Of a stretch of DNA of 64,000 bases, positions 52,261 through 64,000 are shown one piece after another (positions within the stretch are counted from its first letter, which is position 1; each line of letters begins with the position of its first letter). Source of the stretch: Kappaphycus alvarezii. Its lineage: Eukaryota; Rhodophyta; Florideophyceae; Gigartinales; Solieriaceae. The notes beneath the pieces were generated by a model. The model worked only from the letters and a program-made list of their open reading frames with translations, was not told the origin of the DNA and did no database searches. The stretch spans positions 1 through 64,000 of the forward strand of contig NADL03000203.1 in the NCBI GenBank assembly GCA_002205965.3, in the 5' to 3' direction. A program made the translations under genes and the position numbers.

Positions 52261-54572
52261 AGCGCCCCACATTTCCCCTCATTTTAAGATACTTATTCCT
52301 GTATTTGTAATGCAGGGAACTCTAGTTAGTAGTTGAACCCCACAACTCGAAAATAATCATCTCTTTGGATTGGGCTCACCCCCACAAAAAACATCGTGGA
52401 TGCGCATACTTGGCTTCGCACTCAAACTCCAGCAACCTTTGCAATGCCATGTACCGGACTCCTATTATGAAGCTGGGAACATAAAGAGCAGCTGCAGATA
52501 CTCATCGGAAGTGGGAGACCCCTTGCCTGATGTCTTCGATCATCCTGCTCACTGTAATTGTCTCTCGAAAACTTCATCTTCAAAGCAATTGACGGGCGCA
52601 ATCTTTGGGACAATACCCGTAAAATTCCTATCAGGGATTTAGGTGGCAAGCATTCCTTTATTCTGTGGCCCACCCGCGCGGAAAGATTTTTTGTACTTTC
52701 TTGCATGCTCTGGACTCCAGAAAAGCATTGAACATCAAGAATTCGTGATGTGGCTTCTATACTACCAAGTCATGATTCTCCATCCCCAAATGCCATGATC
52801 CCAAAGAATGGCCCAGAAACACCTAAATGACACAGAGATACCCAACTATGTGTTTCGAAACCTATAAACTGTTGCATGACGTTATTAATGGAAAGATATA
52901 ATAACTTTGGTCTCGTAAGACACAATACTGTGGTATTGGTTTTTGCAGTGAGGCGTACAGTACAAGCATCTCCTAAGTGAACAGAACTCTGTACTTGGAG
53001 GTATTTTTCTAGATTTTTTTAACGCATATGTAATAATCTAGACATCTCTAGGTCGTTTCAGAAAGTTTGAGAGGATTCTGAGGGCATACCAGGAAGAATA
53101 TTTTTTTGTAGCATTTCACTTAAATTTTTGTGTATTTATTTTATGTCGCATTGCTGAAATGCATCTTAATTCTTCTTTTAGTGGTCAAGAATATTTGAGA
53201 GTGATTTAGAAGTGTCTGTTTAGTATCCTGGATATGTATGATTTCACACCCATTTTTGGGGTGCATTTCATTATGGAAGAGGTCGTAGATGCCTTTTTGT
53301 GGTAAACACCCACCAGAAAATTTTAAACATCGCTTCAAGTCAATATTTGAGTTCACCTGAAATATATTCCCTTTCCTAACCATTTCCCTATTTTCTACCG
53401 AAGAATACATTGCAGCGCAATGTTTTGCACATCTCAACTGCTCTTATTTTCTCTGAATTTTTCATCTGTAGTTTATAGCGAAAATAACTACTTTTCCTCT
53501 AAATGGAAAAATATACTAATAGATTATTTCCGACATTTATATACAAAAAGTTTTTACAAGTTTGATGTATTAAATTTGCTTTTACCATCCATTGAAAAAT
53601 GTTACTCGTGAGCCACATTTTTTTGGAATATAACAAACAGATTCTGGCTTCATATTCGTACAAGTTCCGATAGAAATTCCGAAAATTTGTTTATTCCATT
53701 CCTTTTCAAAAATTTCCCACCTTCCTATAAGTATAGAAACAAGTCAATGACATTAATATGATGTTAGATCATAAAAATATATCCTTAGAAATCCAATTTG
53801 AATTCTTTCTGTAAACTCAACATAACTTCATTAATATTTGTACCTCTCTGACAATTTGTGTCCAGTCTTTATTCAGTTTATCGCTTTATATTAGTTTTCT
53901 GTCTCGGATTTTCATTTGTATTTTCTCTGGCTCGATACCAATATTAACTTAATGATAAGTAAGAGAATCTTTTTTATCATATATTCCGCACAGGGGACCG
54001 ACAGTAAAAACTTTCATCTTGAATAAGGGGGGCATGCGACGACCAATAATACTCTTTAGCTCATTGGTCTGATTCACTTTACAATCTATGATTTGATGGG
54101 TATAACTGAATTGAAATAGCCAACAAAAAGGTTTTTAATGTACCACAATCGGGTGTTAATCAGGTAATTCTCTTAAGCGCAGCTTATATAGATCATGTAA
54201 TACTGAAAGTTTCGAATTTCAACTAGGTATGCCAATCTTTGCTCAGTTATCCTGTGAACACTGTGTAACTAATGTTTCACGTACTAGCCGTACAACAATA
54301 TTAGAATTACCAAGTTGACGAAAATTATTTATCTCATAAGAGCAATGAAGGGCTTCTGAAAGCAAAAAGGCCTCTGCGATACTTGATGATATGACTTTTA
54401 TTAATAATACTGTGTGTGGTCAGTTTATTTCAGACTCACAATAATTTATTTGGTGTCCACATTCGTGGCTAACGCGGCATGTCTGCTCGACTGAATTGAA
54501 CCAGCCGTGTAGCGAATATCATTTAGCGTCACGCATCAGTGATGAACTATCCCGTTGTACGCACTAGCGGAG
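52261..54572. other. Start of AT-rich desert 2, no gene seen
   Basis: Short frames near 52370-52700 are in moderate-GC DNA without motifs. From about 52.7 kb the sequence is AT-rich with stops in all frames. Confidence 0.5.
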
Positions 54573-54581
54573 TATATAAAA
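54573..54581 (+). promoter_or_regulatory. Candidate TATA box in the AT-rich desert
   Basis: TATATAAAA lies at the edge of a local higher-GC island (about 54460-54600), followed by a C/A-rich leader-like stretch to 54650. No ORF follows. Very uncertain. Confidence 0.25.
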
Positions 54582-57500
54582 ACCTACGACATCTTCCATA
54601 CATTAAAATCACTCAAAACATTCCAGTCATTCACAGTAACATCGCAACATAGATAGTTTTTTGATTTTTTCAAAAATTTAGTCTCTTACTGTAAGCTACT
54701 GTAGTGTTTATTCTTTTTTCGAAATTTAAGAAACATATTTCTTGAACTGAATAAAATTTCTCCTGAATTTATTTTTGTTGAAAATTTTTGTTTTAAAAAA
54801 TTCCTAAATTCTATTCTTTCGCCCATCTTTAAACTTTGAGCATTTAATGTCAAAAAGTTCGAATATATTGTAATTTTAGGACTTATTTATTCAAAAAAGA
54901 ATATCTATGTATAGTAAAGGCTTGAAACCTATATTTTTTGCTTATTTAATAAGCTTACCTCAATCTTTTATGATTGAAAAGAATAAATAAATCTAAATAA
55001 TCTGTAAGGTTTTTTCTTCTTATATTGATACAAAAAGCCTGAAAACTTGGAACGGTTAAACTGTTTTAATTTTATGATGATGAAACTGTGTTACTACCAA
55101 AAGAATCCAGTCCCCTGACTGATGAAGATAAGAAGTACTATACGAGAGTATCCTTCTTAGGGGGGAATTCATAGTAGGAGAATTGAATTGACTACTACGG
55201 AGAGATAAAATGATACATTGTACTCGATTAGATAAAAATAAGAGCTTCTAAGTCTTGAAGAAAGAGAAGAACTCAATATTCTAGAAACTTATTGTGTTTA
55301 GTGTGATTGAATTTGATATCATTATTTGCATAAAACATATCAAATTGAAAGCAGTAAATTACTGGTCTACTTTTAAAAAAATGTATATATTATGACCCTC
55401 AATATCTTTTTGTGACTATTATTGCCAGCTTAAGCTGTAAATGTGAAGTTTAAGATGTATTTTACCATTTTATTTAATAGTTTCAAATTGATAAGCGCCA
55501 TGAATATTCTCTTGGCAATTGAATGAGTTAAGGAGTGAATAACTACCGCTGATTTGTATAGTTATGTATATGTTTCTAAATAAAATACCGATAGATCTCA
55601 TTGCCAATCATTTTCATATTATTTCTAAGTTCTTTATCTCTAACATCCTTCTGCTCAAGTAGTCTTAAATGTTTTATTACTTGATTTTGTGATTCATTTA
55701 AGGCGCAAATATATGAGTTTCAGCTGAAAAGGTAGTTACTCAGTCAAATAAGTTCAGTTAAAGTAAAAAATGGAAAATTAAGGGGTATTACTTTATCATT
55801 TTCTACAAAGTGTTCCGAAACAATCGAATTTTCTAAATTTATTTTATTGTAGTGTTCCAATGTCTAAACTATGCACCTATTCGGCTATCAATCAAAAATT
55901 ACTGCAAGATAGTTCTACAAATACATAGCTATTGTGAACGAGTTTCATCATCTCATTGAGATTAATGTGGATCTCGCTGGGATAATAAAGCAAAAATCTG
56001 CTAAATAATAATAAGCCTTTATTTTACGATTAATGATATTTCTGAAAATTTATCAAATGAGAACGCATCATAAAAAAGCTCTATATATTTCAGTAACTCA
56101 AAAACATTGAAATGATTTAGTTTTCAAAGTCATATTTCTCAATAGACTAAAAATGTCCTAATAAGTCTGGATTAGAGCCAAATAACTTAAAAATTACCAT
56201 GTGGTATCGGTTCAGGACCCATGGAAATAAACCATGAACTTCTCTTCTGTTCAGATGCACCGAAATGTTAATACGACCGTAAAATTGGTGCCTATTCTTT
56301 CAAGTTTGCAATGCTTTGAAGTGATCTTTCAATTACTTTGAAATAGTCTTCGCGAAGAAAGATAACTGGAAAAAATCTAAAGGGGCCTTATCTACTTACC
56401 TAAATGTTTCTCTATAGCTTTGGACCTCATATATTACCTATCTTAATTCATTATCAACTAATCGTGACAAAAACGCGCTCATAACATAAGTTTTAGAATC
56501 AAAAACTGATATTAGTGACAAATAATTCCTGCTGATATCTTAACCGACCTAAATAGATATAAATGTTATTTCTTATTACTAATTGAGCTTATTTTTATCT
56601 CCTGGTAAATCTGTTTTGCGAAATTAACTTCCTATTTATCAAAAGACCATTATTTGCAAATTATTCCTTTTAACTAGTTAATTTTAGAATTTATCGTTTT
56701 TCATTAATGAATTCTATCGCAAGGTATATATAATTAACATGAGGGAGAGCATGCAATTATTGGATCCAATTTTTCTTTCACTACTGAATATTATGGCCGC
56801 TCTACTCGTCTTTTTTCCCTTTTCAGTAGATTTTGTATACAATACATCTTCCACTTTTGCTCACTGACTCATGTCATCTACTTTCAACCACAGCTCTTGT
56901 ATCGAGTCTTCTCCTTTAGCAATTCTTTTTTCCTGGTATATAGCGTAGCAAAAACGTCACGTACTACCGCAAAAGTGCAATAGTATTCTCGCAAGCTACT
57001 TTAACACCTTAAGCACTGAAAAATTCCAACATTAGGATAGAAAAGAGCTCAAACTTTGGAACGCCAACATTTTGCCTATCGTCATAATTTGACTGCCCAT
57101 TTCGCTGCTACTCGTATTTGAAGCAAAATTGTTCCAGGAGAGACTTTTTGCTGTCGTTTTGTTTCATATACATATTGTGATGCACTTTATTGAGCCCGGA
57201 GTTACCTTCTCCCATAGTTGCCATAAACAACGAAATGTTCCTCTCTTTTCCGAGTTGATCCATGTAAGTCGGCGTTATCATAGTACATGTTATATATTTA
57301 TCTCTTTTTATGATCTCTTTCTATGAGAAGATCTACTTTGGCAACGAAAATTGCAAAAATCCCGAGCTTAGTTGTTCTTGCTTATGATCCTGGCATTGCT
57401 CATCATCCACAAATCACTGCGAATTCGTCCTTAGCGCAATCAAATCAGAGAAAATTGAAACAATTGGTAAAAAAATCCCTTTTTAGTTGCTATTGAAGAT

Positions 57501-60500
57501 TTTCCGCGAAACATCTTGAAGCACATGGTGCTATCTGAATTTTTCTAAAAGAGATGGCTAAAATCTGAAAATTTTTTTCTCCAGAAAACACCTGGCAATG
57601 ACTTATCTCAAGTAAAACGCGAGTTGTTCTTCTCGGAAAGTTTCAATAATATTTTTTAATTACATGACCTCAGCGCCTTCATGTTTTATTGAAATATTTG
57701 TAGTTTTTTAGCTCGGGCAGTAACAAATGCGAGTGTAGCATTTCATTTGTCTGGTGAAGCGAATTTTTCGAAAAGGATATAATCTTATTTTCACAATCAT
57801 ATTTGTCCTTGAATTGAATGAATGTTGCTATGTGAAATAATCTGAAACTTGAGAAACTAATCTCTCTTCCTGTTTAAAAGTTTCTAAAGTTCTTTTTATT
57901 TTTTTTTTTTTTTCGCTCCGATTGTCAACAAGAATTCAGTTAATATTTGATTTCTCAGAACCTTTCAGTCTCTGGTAATGCAAATATAATATTAAAGTTA
58001 GCTAAAATATAATTATTCATCCTATAAGATAATTCATTTCTGTATCTAGAAAAACTTTTTGAAGACCGTGTGTCACCATTGATATCTTGTATATTACACT
58101 ACCGGAATAAAATATGACATAAAGTAATTTAATGCTTTGCGCACAGTTGTTGCACTTGATAGGAGGCGTTTATTAAAAAAGCTGCCACATTAATCAGTAA
58201 ACATTGTTCGACTACTTACAGGGAAAACGTTGCTTCAGCGAGTGTTGGGTTTCCAAAAGCCGTTCACAGCGAAAATTTGGAAAAACATAAAAAGTGACTT
58301 AATGTTTATTGCAGTTTGTCCAAAGATAAGCTCATAAAGAGCCAAGTATAAAATATATATAATCATGTTTATTGAACATGACGAAACTTAAAAATGTATT
58401 GAGAAGCAATCATACTCGAGCAAAACAACATTTTCATTACTTTCCCCCTATATATTGTCATATTTTCCTAATAATTTGCCTTCAAAAGTATTTTCATTGA
58501 ATTTAAAGGTACTATGGACAGATATAACAATTAGTGTTATTAGTTAGTAGCTCTTTTCACTGTGAAAATGCTATCAATTAAGTCAAAGACATTGACAAGA
58601 CTTGGCAAAGCCCGTTCGAAATATTAACACTATTTTATATATACGTTGATATTTTAAAAACTTTTAAATTCTTAATATTACATTAATACTTCCATTACAA
58701 AGCAGCATATTGGATATATTATGCGGAAATGGAGTCAATAGATACTAAAATTAAAAAATAAATTTCCATCTCTGAATACAACAAGTACCCTCAGACTTAA
58801 AACTGTTAGAGGAACATTTTGGAGCTCAAATGTTTCGATGAAGACGTATATCAACTGCATAAAATGTTTATTTTTATGGTTTCAATCAAATTTTAGTATT
58901 TAATTCGAAGTTCACTTCTTCAGTTTATCCAAAATGCTAACCATTATGTTCTTTTTTCCACTTTTTAAAGTTGATATGTCATATACAACCCCATATTAAA
59001 TGAATTGACCGTTTGAAGAATCTTGCAGTTCCCTGAGATCAGCAGTTTGAATTCATATGGACTTACGTAATAATATATTAATGTAAGTAGAACCGAAAAG
59101 TATACGAAGACATCCTAAATGAAGTGGTTTAGAAAGAGCCTGAAAGCAAGAAATCATCTGTGGTCCCGGATTTACACACTCTGGAAGACTGATATATCTT
59201 GTAAATTACGAATTCTACTCACATACTCGTAACAAAGATACTGGTTGATCTCCTCATCAAAACGTAGCTCAAATTACCACTCACTTTCTCCCGCAATTTC
59301 CGTCAAGTTCTACAAGCATTGTAAATTTTCAAAACAGGATGTCGTGTGATCTTCTTTTGTGATCGTGAATTTATTATCTTCCGACAATTACGCTATTACA
59401 TAGTTACAGTTTGGTACCGATGAATGTCTTTAATATGAGATGATATGATACTACCCAGTGATGCTAGTAGCAAGTATACGAACAACTACAATTTGTGTAA
59501 AGGAAAGTAGTCTTTTCAGCTCAACTTCAAGGAAGATCATCTTTCGTATTGACAACATGCAAATGAAGTATGGAAGCGAAACTAGCGAAAAAATATAGTA
59601 AATTCTACGGAGAAAACCCTTCACCCGAGACTAGTGCGTTAAAAAAAACTTTCGAGACATGCATATATGAATACGAATGGCTCAGTACAAGAAAGGAGAA
59701 AAGGGAGTCAAAAAGAACATTTTTGACTACTTAGTTATCTTTCGATGCTTCTAAAGCTTTCCGTTAACTACCGCTCACTGGGAATAGGTTTGAATTGAGT
59801 CCCCGTCTAAAGACACAGGAAAGGGTTCTCACGGAATGCTTCATTTAATCAGGCGAAAATATGATGTTAGAATTCTAGTTTATTTTAGCTTGAAAGTATA
59901 AAGTGGATTTCAGAACTACTGGGACGTCTATTCCACAATTTCTTGTATTAAGAAAGAATTAACTAAGTATATACTTGAAAGTAGGTGTAATTTGCTCAGT
60001 TATCTCATAAAAAATATGTTTTGATCAGATATTCTCACAGGTTCTGTGCATTCCGAATTTTGCAAGTTATAAAATTACCTTTTATAATCATAAGAACCAC
60101 ACGAGTTAGGGGAGTAAAATCGGCAGCATCTGCTTTGCGTTAGGATATAAAGTTATTATAATAGGACTTAAAAACTTATCCTCAATTTATTCCTTTCGGT
60201 ATTGATAATATTTCCCTAAGATTGTCCACCGGCGACTAACTCAGCTTCGTCTGCTATCCTCGATGTTCTTTTCTGACATCATTCCATTCTTCTCACCTCT
60301 TCTGCCCCATTCTTCTTCGTTTCATCCCATCCGCCAAAATTTTCTTGTTCCTTCATAAATTTGGCTTGTTAATCACACTCAATTTCAGATATATCGATTT
60401 TTTTGGATGGCGTCCCAAAATTTACTTTTCTTTCTACTTTTTCAAAATTTTAGAGATCCGAATCTTTTTGTTTCTGCGAAATTTATTCTCTCTGGCTTCT

Positions 60501-62493
60501 TTATTATCATGAAATTCGAACCGAAATCTTTATATATATTCAATTTTGAGCTCCACCTTTGAGGGGAATGCCGTTAGATAAAAGCGCATTTTAATTACCA
60601 TTTCAGTTTACTAAACTGCCTGCTAGCCGATTTTCTCAGACCAATTTTACTCAAAATTGCAATAATTCACTCTTCTCCAATCAGCTAGTTGTCAGAGAAC
60701 TAATCACATCTTATATAGCTATTTTTACATCGTGGGCTCAAATTTTAATAGAACACTCAAAGGTTTCATTGTTCTTATACAGTAGCTAACTTTGAATGGT
60801 GTAAAGCAATGATAAGTTAGTAAAAATATGGCCTGGAGGAATGAAACTAGGACAGTAAAGATTGTTGAGGCATCAAGTTACGGAATGAAGCAAAGTACAA
60901 GCGGGCGTAGACCAGGGATCGCAAGCAGATTTACAGTTTTCCTTCACTCTAAATGAGATTTTTGGTGCTGTCAGGGCATTATCGGGCGTGGGAAGTTGAC
61001 GACATATGAAAAGGCACATAGAATGATGGTCGGGATACATAATATCGCTACCATGTCAAGAGTCAGAAGATGGCAAGGGAATCATTTTATCTTTATTTTA
61101 GTGAACTTGAGAATTAAATACTGTACTTCGCAACCAGAGTACACACAATTGACTCCTGCGTCAATGATATTTTTTATTTTCCAATATCTACGCCCCATCT
61201 TCCATTCTATCCCAATCAGCACTGCCTACTTTTTCTTGTCTTTGTATTGTCATTAATTCAAGGTCAAAGACAGTGTGATAACATTGTATTGCTTTCATTT
61301 AAACATTATTTATAAACCAGACATTCCATTTGACTCCACTCTATCAACAATTTGGGTTCTTATTTGCCATTTATCTCCGTATAAAAGCTCTTTAAGATGT
61401 TACTCAAGCTCATATACGGTCTTCTTACGAAATAAACATGCAACGAGTGGAAAGAATATTTGGCAGGTCGCCTTTTTTGGTTTTTGGCTCTTTTCTTACT
61501 ATTTTAGCTTATATCCTGGGAAACGGCCCAATTGAGACCGAAAATAGATAATTGAAAAGGGTCTCATATAATATATGTGGTTTTTATATCAAAATGCATA
61601 TATTTATTTAATTATAGTAGGTTCTGCCGCCCTCACTGACATTTATACGAATCTTTCATCTGGTTTGGTTGAAACAAGAAAAGTTCTAAAATAATCGATG
61701 GTACTTCTCAGCTTTTTTCAGTTTTTTAACCTCCAGAAGGACAAATCGCTGGCAATTTTTCACTACCTAATCATATTTTATTTTCTAAAGTGGAACTATA
61801 CTCTAATTTTCTGTATTTATAACTTCAGCGCTTTAACTATTTACAAATGGAGTGTATTTTTTTCACCCGATTGTATAATTGGTTAACAAAAGTACGCAGA
61901 AAATTTAAATAAGTACAACAAAACGTAAAAATAATAACATGAACAACTTTATAAAAGTATATTTGTTTGCAAGTATTTCTGATTGATTTGTAATGAATGT
62001 TTTCTCAAATATTTTTTATAAATGATATCAGGTATAATGAAAATCTAGCTGAATATGTCTTACAGCCGGATGCAACAATACTTTATGAAGTCACTAATAT
62101 TCACGTACCCTACCGCGAACAGTTTCTATACTTTAATTCCAGTGGACAACAGTACTCTATAATAGCGTTTCTTTTCAAAATCATTTTGCTATGGAAAAAT
62201 GTCATACTTGCAAACTTTTTCTTTTTATTTTACTTATGATAGAGATTAGGTTATGTATTAGTTAGAGGGGTAGAAGGAGGGTAGTATTAGGGAAAATATT
62301 GAAGAAGTAGGCAAAATTTTAGGTATCGCGCCAAATGGGGCAGATGACAGTGTACAGTAAATGTAGGAAAAAATACCCCAAATCGCACATTCTGTATTAT
62401 GCTACGCAAGCCCCGCCGACTTTCAGCCCTTTCGAGTACGACCTGCGAAAAAAACTATCAAAAATACACAAAATGAGAGCCAACCAAAAAGTT
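54582..62493. other. AT-rich desert 2, no genes or transposons seen
   Basis: Nearly 8 kb of AT-rich sequence with few frames over 60 codons, none with a motif. A slightly richer pyrimidine stretch lies at about 60210-60350 and a less AT-rich patch at 60830-61090. No tandem repeat, LTR or LINE tail recognised. Confidence 0.6.
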
Positions 62494-62516
62494 CAGCAGC
62501 AGCAGCAGTAGCAGCA
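62494..62516. repeat. CAG-rich microsatellite
   Basis: Five CAG units followed by TAGCAGCA. Confidence 0.85.
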
Positions 62517-62874
62517 AAGCTCAATTCTCACTGGCTTCTTTATTTTAATGATTTCCGAATCATGTGCACCGAGTGCATGCGTGCACTATGCTGTGCATGG
62601 CTCCTAAACAACTTCTAGTACTTGACGGTCGTTGGCTGCACGGCTTGCAATTTGGGCAAAAGGGCTGGTGCCAAGCTGACATGGCACTGCGCCCATTGGC
62701 CACGACTCTAAGGTATTACTGACTTTAATTTTCAGTGCAAGGCTACAGTGCGTAATTTCTTAATGTAGCACTATAGCAAAAGATACTTTAATGACTTTTT
62801 CCTTTTCTTTTTCCCTCCTGCTTTTCTTTTTTCTTCCTCCAACGCCCCCACAAAACTCCAATCCAGCCGCCAAC
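62517..62874. other. Upstream region of the right-edge coding region
   Basis: Sharp rise in GC content from the AT-rich desert; pyrimidine tract at 62795-62840. No gene seen. Confidence 0.4.
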
Positions 62875-64000
62875 ATGGAGAGCGCCACAAAGGACAAAGC
62901 CAAGTCGCGCCCGTCTCTGTGGGCAGAAATCGTGAAGGCTCACAAGAGCCCCCGAGTAGCTACCGTCCCCTCCACTGTGCGCGATTTCTGCCGACTGCAG
63001 GCAGGATCGCTTGCTCCGAATGCCCCATCGCACGAGGAGACCCGATGCGTAGGAGCCGCGCCCCCAAACTGAGAGCCCCTTTCGCCCTGAATGGTTTCAC
63101 AAGATTACCTCCAACGCTGGCCCCTATGATGTCCACACTGGCTTTCTCTGCAGGCATTCCAGGCATTGGAGACCTACAAGCATTGGAGCCCTGCCGACAT
63201 ACGAAGACGCACAAGCAAGCCTACTTATGGCAGTCGAGGATACCAGAGTGCCCTTACCCATGCATACACTCCTCACATCGGGAGATTATACAGTTGTTCT
63301 GCGCTATACTGCGGAATTCAACGACCTCCCAAAATTACTCCGGGGGATCTCAACACTACGATGGCAACAGCCTCTCTACCAGCCCGCTTTCCAAGCACAT
63401 CGCCACAACGGTGTCGAAAGTTGGCACTTGCGTCGCTCCTACGGGCGAGGTTGCAATGTTCAATACCGTGGCCTCCAAAACAACACTGAAAAACAGGAGA
63501 GCACTGGCGGGAGCAATCACCAGCCTCATCGACGCAGCAGCAGCAACCCTTCCGAAAGGGGACGCTTTTATTGAAAACTTCATTTCGAAGTTCTGCGCGT
63601 GGTGCGAAAACCTTGCTCCCCCCAAAACTGACTTGCATTCGCAGGACACGCCATACGCAGCACCGGAGGCAGACAATCCTCCAGCGGTCCACCATGACAA
63701 CAACGACGAGAACTCGGGCAGTGGAGTGGAAAAACTGAAGACCACCACAGTCCATGAAGGACCCGACAGTGCGACGCCCTAAGCGACAAACAAAACTACC
63801 CTGCCCCCACGCCTACAGTACCCTCACCTGTCAGCCTTAGGGTCGCAAAACCCCAGGAAACAGGTGCGGCGCACCAGCTTACGCAACCAAAGCCGGACGT
63901 TCCTGAATTCCCCTCCACACACACGGGGAAGGCCGAACGACGCCTGAAACGCCCCGCGCCTTTTCACAACGCATGAAGGAGATGCGGGTGGTGAAGGCAC
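62875..64000 (+). pseudogene. Unrecognised coding region, frame-broken and cut by the window edge
   Basis: The start is ATG 62875 (M-E-S-A-T-K-D-K-A-K), giving SLWAEIVKAHKSPRVATVP and TVRDFCRLQAGS to about 63050. A second frame then carries IGALPTYEDAQASLLMAVED and TSGDYTVVLRYTAEFNDLPK (63180-63340). From about 63370 a third frame carries KNRRALAGAITSLIDAAAAT and ENFISKFCAWCENL, then a hydrophilic Asn/Asp/Pro tail. Another frame (ETGAAHQLTQPKPDVPEFP) reads on to about 63970. Together these look like one protein of more than 300 residues broken by shifts. A Gag/ORF1-type product is possible, but no zinc knuckle or RNA-binding motif is visible. Confidence 0.4.

Noticed and set aside
1..64000. 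CRISPR arrays, bacterial operons, rRNA operon
   Set aside because: No regularly spaced repeats, no ribosome-binding-site-led gene clusters and no rRNA-like sequence seen; the DNA is eukaryotic. tRNA genes could have been missed by eye.

Overview
The window is eukaryotic nuclear DNA that consists mostly of retroelements, with two recognisable host genes. Both host genes read with frame breaks: an mRNA-decapping enzyme (DCP2) at 16.4-17.1 kb and a secreted vanadium-dependent haloperoxidase at 49.0-50.6 kb. A haloperoxidase with an N-terminal cysteine motif, almost intron-free genes and abundant Ty3/Gypsy elements suggest a red alga (florideophyte type). This is inference from family knowledge; no rRNA or organellar marker is present to prove it.

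Layout. 2.3-3.8 kb: 5' LTR and leader of a truncated reverse-strand Ty3/Gypsy element. 3.9-5.2 kb: LINE tail and small repeats. 6.1-11.8 kb: Ty3/Gypsy element 1, with TSD TGCGG. 11.9-15.5 kb: LINE tails, some tail-to-tail. 16.4-17.1 kb: DCP2. 17.7-26.2 kb: solo LTRs at 18.35-19.83, 22.23-23.69 and 24.84-26.17 kb, each with perfect 5-bp TSDs. 27.8-32.2 kb: AT-rich desert. 32.2-34.1 kb: gag-like remnant and LINE tail. 34.9-42.4 kb: full-length Ty3/Gypsy element 2, with TSD GTCAG. 42.65-46.5 kb: decayed Ty1/Copia element split by a solo LTR. 46.8-48.7 kb: more LINE tails. 49.0-50.6 kb: haloperoxidase. 51.7-52.3 kb: another LTR-like repeat. 52.3-62.4 kb: second AT-rich desert. 62.9 kb to the end: unrecognised partial coding region.

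All the Ty3/Gypsy LTRs share one R-U5 segment, and where the internal region is present it is the same. Their U3 regions are of three unrelated types. Two of these types (LTRs of about 1.3 and 1.5 kb) carry an embedded small gene for a very acidic protein. It has an N-terminal M-x-N-L-R-P motif, a DDYxRR...EFVRR-type motif and a C-terminal FADICGDCL-like motif. Each copy has a TATA-like box at a fixed distance from the ATG. Element 2 has lost this gene from its LTRs.

The Pol of element 2 continues beyond the integrase into a roughly 370-residue extension. The extension contains two gapless copies (about 38% identical by hand count) of a domain I do not recognise, separated by a Gly/Pro/Arg-rich linker. 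The LTR gene and this duplicated domain are the best candidates for undescribed biology here.

Caution on decay: elements 1 and 2 are nearly identical over about 4 kb and differ there mainly by single-base gaps. Some frame breaks in the window, including those in the host genes, may therefore be consensus errors rather than real mutations.
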